Origin: Hypsibius dujardini
Taxonomy: Eukaryota; Tardigrada; Eutardigrada; Parachela; Hypsibiidae
NCBI GenBank assembly: GCA_001579985.1
Contig: LRSR01001808.1
Coordinates: 1 to 21,737 of the forward strand
DNA: 21,737 nt
Reading direction: 5' to 3'
The notes under the pieces were generated by a model. That model was not told the DNA's origin. It was given only the letters and a program-made list of their open reading frames with translations, and did not search any database. Made by a program: the position numbers and the translations under genes. Below, one piece after another: positions 19,071 through 21,737 of this stretch. The first letter of the stretch is position 1, and every line of letters begins with the position of its first letter.

Positions 19071-19338
19071 CATTTTTATCCTAATCCACTTAACATTTCA
19101 CAGCTGCATTGTATGAGACATAACATTTAGAAATGAGTCGTTAACGTTTCTTAGACACTACGAACATTATATACATTTTTGTGAAGATAGTAACAAATGA
19201 TTGAGATTGGCAAATGCCAACTTTTGTCGACAATAAAAAAAACGATAACGACCGGCTTTTAAATCATGCCTTTGACTTCATATTTTGCTATTGGTCAATC
19301 CGTAAGAGCAAGACGTATTTTATACACTATAAAGTGTG

Positions 19339-19446
19339 AATCTGTAAAAAAAGGGTATAAAAAGGTATCAGCGAGCAAGCGAAATGTTGAGCCGTGAGCG
19401 TCAAAAGCAAGTTATGTGATTGGTCTATTCGCATTTGTCGATTGTT
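19339..19446 (+). repeat. Solo arm of the 18.35-18.73 kb element family
   Basis: Shares with the complement of 18730-18631 the blocks TCTGTAAAAA, GCGAGCAAGCGAAATGTTGA (one to two differences), GCCGTG.GCGTCAAAA and ATTGGTCTATTCGCATTT.TC, plus GATTG.TGAC. No inverted partner was found downstream. Confidence 0.68.
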
Positions 19447-20240
19447 GACCGACCCCTCTCACCCTCAACCTCAGAGCTGAAATTGCCCCCTAAATTCCAT
19501 GTAGGAATGAGGAATTACGGTCACAATACTTCCAGGTGTATTATCGGAATTCGCAGTCATAAGAAACGGCACAACAAAATGCCTCCTTCCCAGTATCCTA
19601 GGACAAGTTCAGGCTGGCAGCTGAAAGGAATGCTTCGCGATGTCTCCTCGCGTTGGACTCTTTCCTTTTATTAGTTAAAATTAGGATTTTGTCTCACTTT
19701 TGCCTTCGTGTCAGGCACATCTGAACTGAAAATTTTGCAGATTTTTCAATTGGCCAATTGAAGCTTTTTTTTAAATAAAATCAAATCTCGTAATTTCATG
19801 AAAAAGTTCTCTCTCATACAAATGTAAAAGATGATTATGCGATTTTAAATAAATCAACAGTTCAAAGAATGGTTTTATTCATTTTAGGACTTTAACCATT
19901 TCACTGTCATTGAGGGAAATTTCGCGCTACGGCACAAAACAGCTACCAGCGCACGTGTTCGATCCTTCCATCTCTAGAACAGGAACACTTTTTTGCTATA
20001 ATCGTAGCGAAATTTGAACTAAAAAGAAGTGCTTGTTTCACATTATGGTCGATCCAACGTTTCTCTAGCGATCGATCACTTAACTCAAACTTCCAGGCAT
20101 GTGTGTCATAAGAAACGTTATAAAATTCAAATATTCGTTAATCAAATCGCACGTGTGGGAAGATGAAACCGCACATTCATTTGCTAAAAGCATCCAACAA
20201 GAGATACAGACCGGTACATACATATATTTATGACTCCAAT
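19447..20240. other. Intergenic DNA with no confident feature
   Basis: A short plus-strand stretch near 19510-19577 reads NTSRCIIGIRSHKKRHNK, resembling the tail of a zinc finger with an H-x3-H pair, but its cysteines are not in place. A weak 13-bp inverted repeat (AAATTTCGC…CTACG) pairs 19917-19932 with 20003-20015. Confidence 0.3.
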
Positions 20241-20769
20241 TAGAGGCTCGTTTAGAGTCGGAACCAGGACCCTTCATGGTAGAGCCAAGGATGCGCAAAT
20301 GGACAGAATGATGCTTTTCAAGACTGAGCCCGAAATTCGGTCCCTTGTCCCCGCTCATTTTGAAACTAATGGGAATGTGGAGATCTGATTTCCAGGGGCG
20401 CCCATGGGATTTGAAAATATTTCAAAAACTCATCCATTAAAACCATCATTTCCATTAAATTTCGACTGTTCTTTACTAATTTGAACCTCTCATTTGTATT
20501 CACCCATAATAAGCTAGCGTATACTGGACCCCGACAAAACTCAAATTCAAACGAAGTACTGACATTTTTTAATGTTTTCACGTCCCAGGGGGGGGGGGCT
20601 CTTGGAAATCAGATCCCCAGACCCCCAGAAGTTTCAAAATAATCTGGAACAATATGCCGAATTTGCTAGTCAATTTTGACAAAATGCATTTTTCACCTTT
20701 GCCCACCCCCTAGCCCTATCGTGAGGGGTCCACGTTCCGACTGGTAAGAACCCTAAACGAGCCCTGATT
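20241..20769. mobile_element. Inverted-repeat element with arms of 160-180 bp
   Basis: The left arm 20241-20402 is the imperfect complement of 20769-20586. Both share, in order, GGCTCGTTTAG, GTCGGAAC, GGACCC.TCA, ATTTTGAAACT and GATCTGATTTCCA. The unpaired centre is about 180 bp. The inner end of the right arm carries a G11 run (20588-20598). A solo arm of the family lies at 4133-4302. The flanking 8-mers match at only 5 of 8 positions, so the target duplication is not proven. Confidence 0.75.
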
Positions 20770-21128
20770 ACAACTGCCTGCCGTTGCGTGCGGTATGATG
20801 AACTCACCACGATTATTCCAGCTATTCATTAATTTCACATACTACAGTAAAAGCAGTAACAGTAAAATCGGGAAATGATTAATAATCAAAATTGTGACAG
20901 TTGAGCGGAAAACTTTGAACAGCTCAGTGGCCGCTTAATTGACAATTTCGAGCTTCTTGGCGTTTGCAATTGTATTTCCGCTTTTAACGATCCTCTCGTC
21001 TCACACAAAAAGAACACACAAACACGGCTGGTACTTTTCATGCTTTAACAATATCGCGACTTGCTTGCGGTTAACCATCAGCACAAGAACCCACCCTTGT
21101 TATAGTACTCCACTTTCGTTGTAAAAAG
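20770..21128. other. 5' flank of the carbonic anhydrase gene
   Basis: Presumed promoter and 5' UTR of the gene starting at 21129. I recognise no TATA box, initiator or repeat with confidence. Confidence 0.35.
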
Positions 21129-21737
21129 ATGTACTGGACCTGTGGCACTCTTATCTTGCTCGTCTCGGGAATCGAAGCGGGAGTGTTCCTGAAACCTGGC
21201 GGTATGATTTTTTCATGAAAACTTTCGGTTTTAACAGAAAATTTATAAATTTTATTTCTCGTTCTTTCTGATTCTGATTCTGATTCAAAGGAGTTCCCGT
21301 GGCGCCTCCTATGAAAGCTCTAGCAGACGCCAAAACGGGACACCATCTTCACTGGGGTTACAAAGACCTCATAGACGGTATGACCGACCGCACTTTTTCA
21401 ACCAATAGAAGCCTTCTTTTCCTGTCTCGTTTTATTTGGCTCACTGAACAACTATTTTTGACGAAACTAGAGGAACCACCGACAGCATGGGAGAAGGATT
21501 ATCCCTCCTGTAAAGGCACATTTCAGTCGCCAATATCGATAAACAGGAGTGTTGTTCAGCTCGACCCGACGCTCAAACCCCTACGCTTTAGCAACTATCA
21601 CGAGCATCCGGTGGACAATACGTGGACCATACTAGACAACGGCCACTCTGGTTAGTGAATGGCACCACACTGACGTGGAAAGGCAGACAGCCAGACAGCC
21701 AGACAGACAGTCAGACAGACAGACAGACAGACAGACA
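21129..21737 (+). CDS. Secreted alpha carbonic anhydrase, N-terminal three exons (runs off the window)
   Basis: Exons 21129-21201, 21291-21377 and 21471-21650 join in frame, every intron being phase 1 and GT–AG (donors GTATGA, GTATGA, GTTAGT). The 113 codons seen begin with a signal peptide-like MYWTCGTLILLVSGIEA. The family signature follows: LHWGY, then P-x-x-W and DYPSCKG, then FQSPISI, a stretch with LKPLRFSNYHEHP, and WTILDNGHS. Alpha carbonic anhydrases hydrate CO2 at a zinc site. The His of DNGHS aligns with the proton-shuttle His64 of human CA II. The Cys of YPSC usually forms a disulfide in extracellular members. The three zinc-binding His would lie in later exons outside the window, so activity cannot be judged. 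The next intron contains a CAGA microsatellite. Confidence 0.88.
21682..21737. repeat. (CAGA)n microsatellite in carbonic anhydrase intron 3
   Basis: Begins about 30 nt after the GTTAGT donor and runs off the window. The first units carry CAGC variants. Confidence 0.88.

Noticed and set aside
19510-19577. Possible fourth zinc-finger remnant (SRCIIGIRSHKKRHNK)
   Set aside because: The H-x3-H pair is present but cysteines are not at the right spacing; too weak to call.
20233-20777. 8-bp target duplication for the 20.2-20.8 kb element
   Set aside because: The flanking 8-mers agree at only 5 of 8 positions, so no superfamily was assigned.
6787-21737. Idea that the DM13 protein and the carbonic anhydrase form a secreted functional cluster (for example in cuticle or mineral formation)
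   Set aside because: They are about 10 kb apart, on opposite strands and separated by transposon debris; only shared secretion supports it.

Overview
The window is animal nuclear DNA. It holds two complete multi-exon genes and one partial gene, all with GT–AG introns, set in AT-rich intergenic DNA. That DNA is crowded with short inverted-repeat transposon remnants and (TCTG/CAGA)n microsatellites. Nothing prokaryotic is visible: no operons, no ribosome binding sites and no long intronless genes. The gene content (an MFSD6-type transporter, tandem DM13 domains, a secreted alpha carbonic anhydrase) points to an invertebrate, perhaps an ecdysozoan, but I cannot name the species from sequence alone.

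Layout. 1-790: one microsatellite and otherwise nothing recognised. 790-1131: a foldback-type element at the 3' end of the first gene. 1127-3446 (minus): an MFSD6-like major facilitator transporter, four exons, 619 codons, reading frame intact across all joins. 3447-6786: an intergenic repeat zone with a degenerate 108-bp duplication, one copy of a dispersed inverted-repeat family, a hairpin, a hAT-like element with an 8-bp target duplication, and a piggyBac-like element with TTAA ends. 6787-10697 (minus): a secreted protein made of four tandem DM13 domains, eight exons, 522 codons, with a TATA-like box about 120 bp upstream of the ATG. 10830-14130: microsatellites, a 127-bp palindromic element and unassigned DNA. 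14133-20770: a dense mosaic of inverted-repeat elements, runs of about ten G or C, and three scattered C2H2 zinc-finger coding fragments. 21129 to the window end (plus): the first three exons of a secreted alpha carbonic anhydrase, cut by the window edge before its zinc-binding histidines.

The three genes do not form an obvious pathway. One is a multipass membrane transporter; the other two are secreted. The most distinctive gene is the four-domain DM13 protein. Each domain carries exactly one cysteine, and there are no others in the reconstructed chain. Its intron positions repeat from domain to domain with single gaps, recording how it grew by duplication. The most distinctive non-coding feature is the number of different short transposon families in 22 kb, several with recognisable terminal repeats and target duplications.
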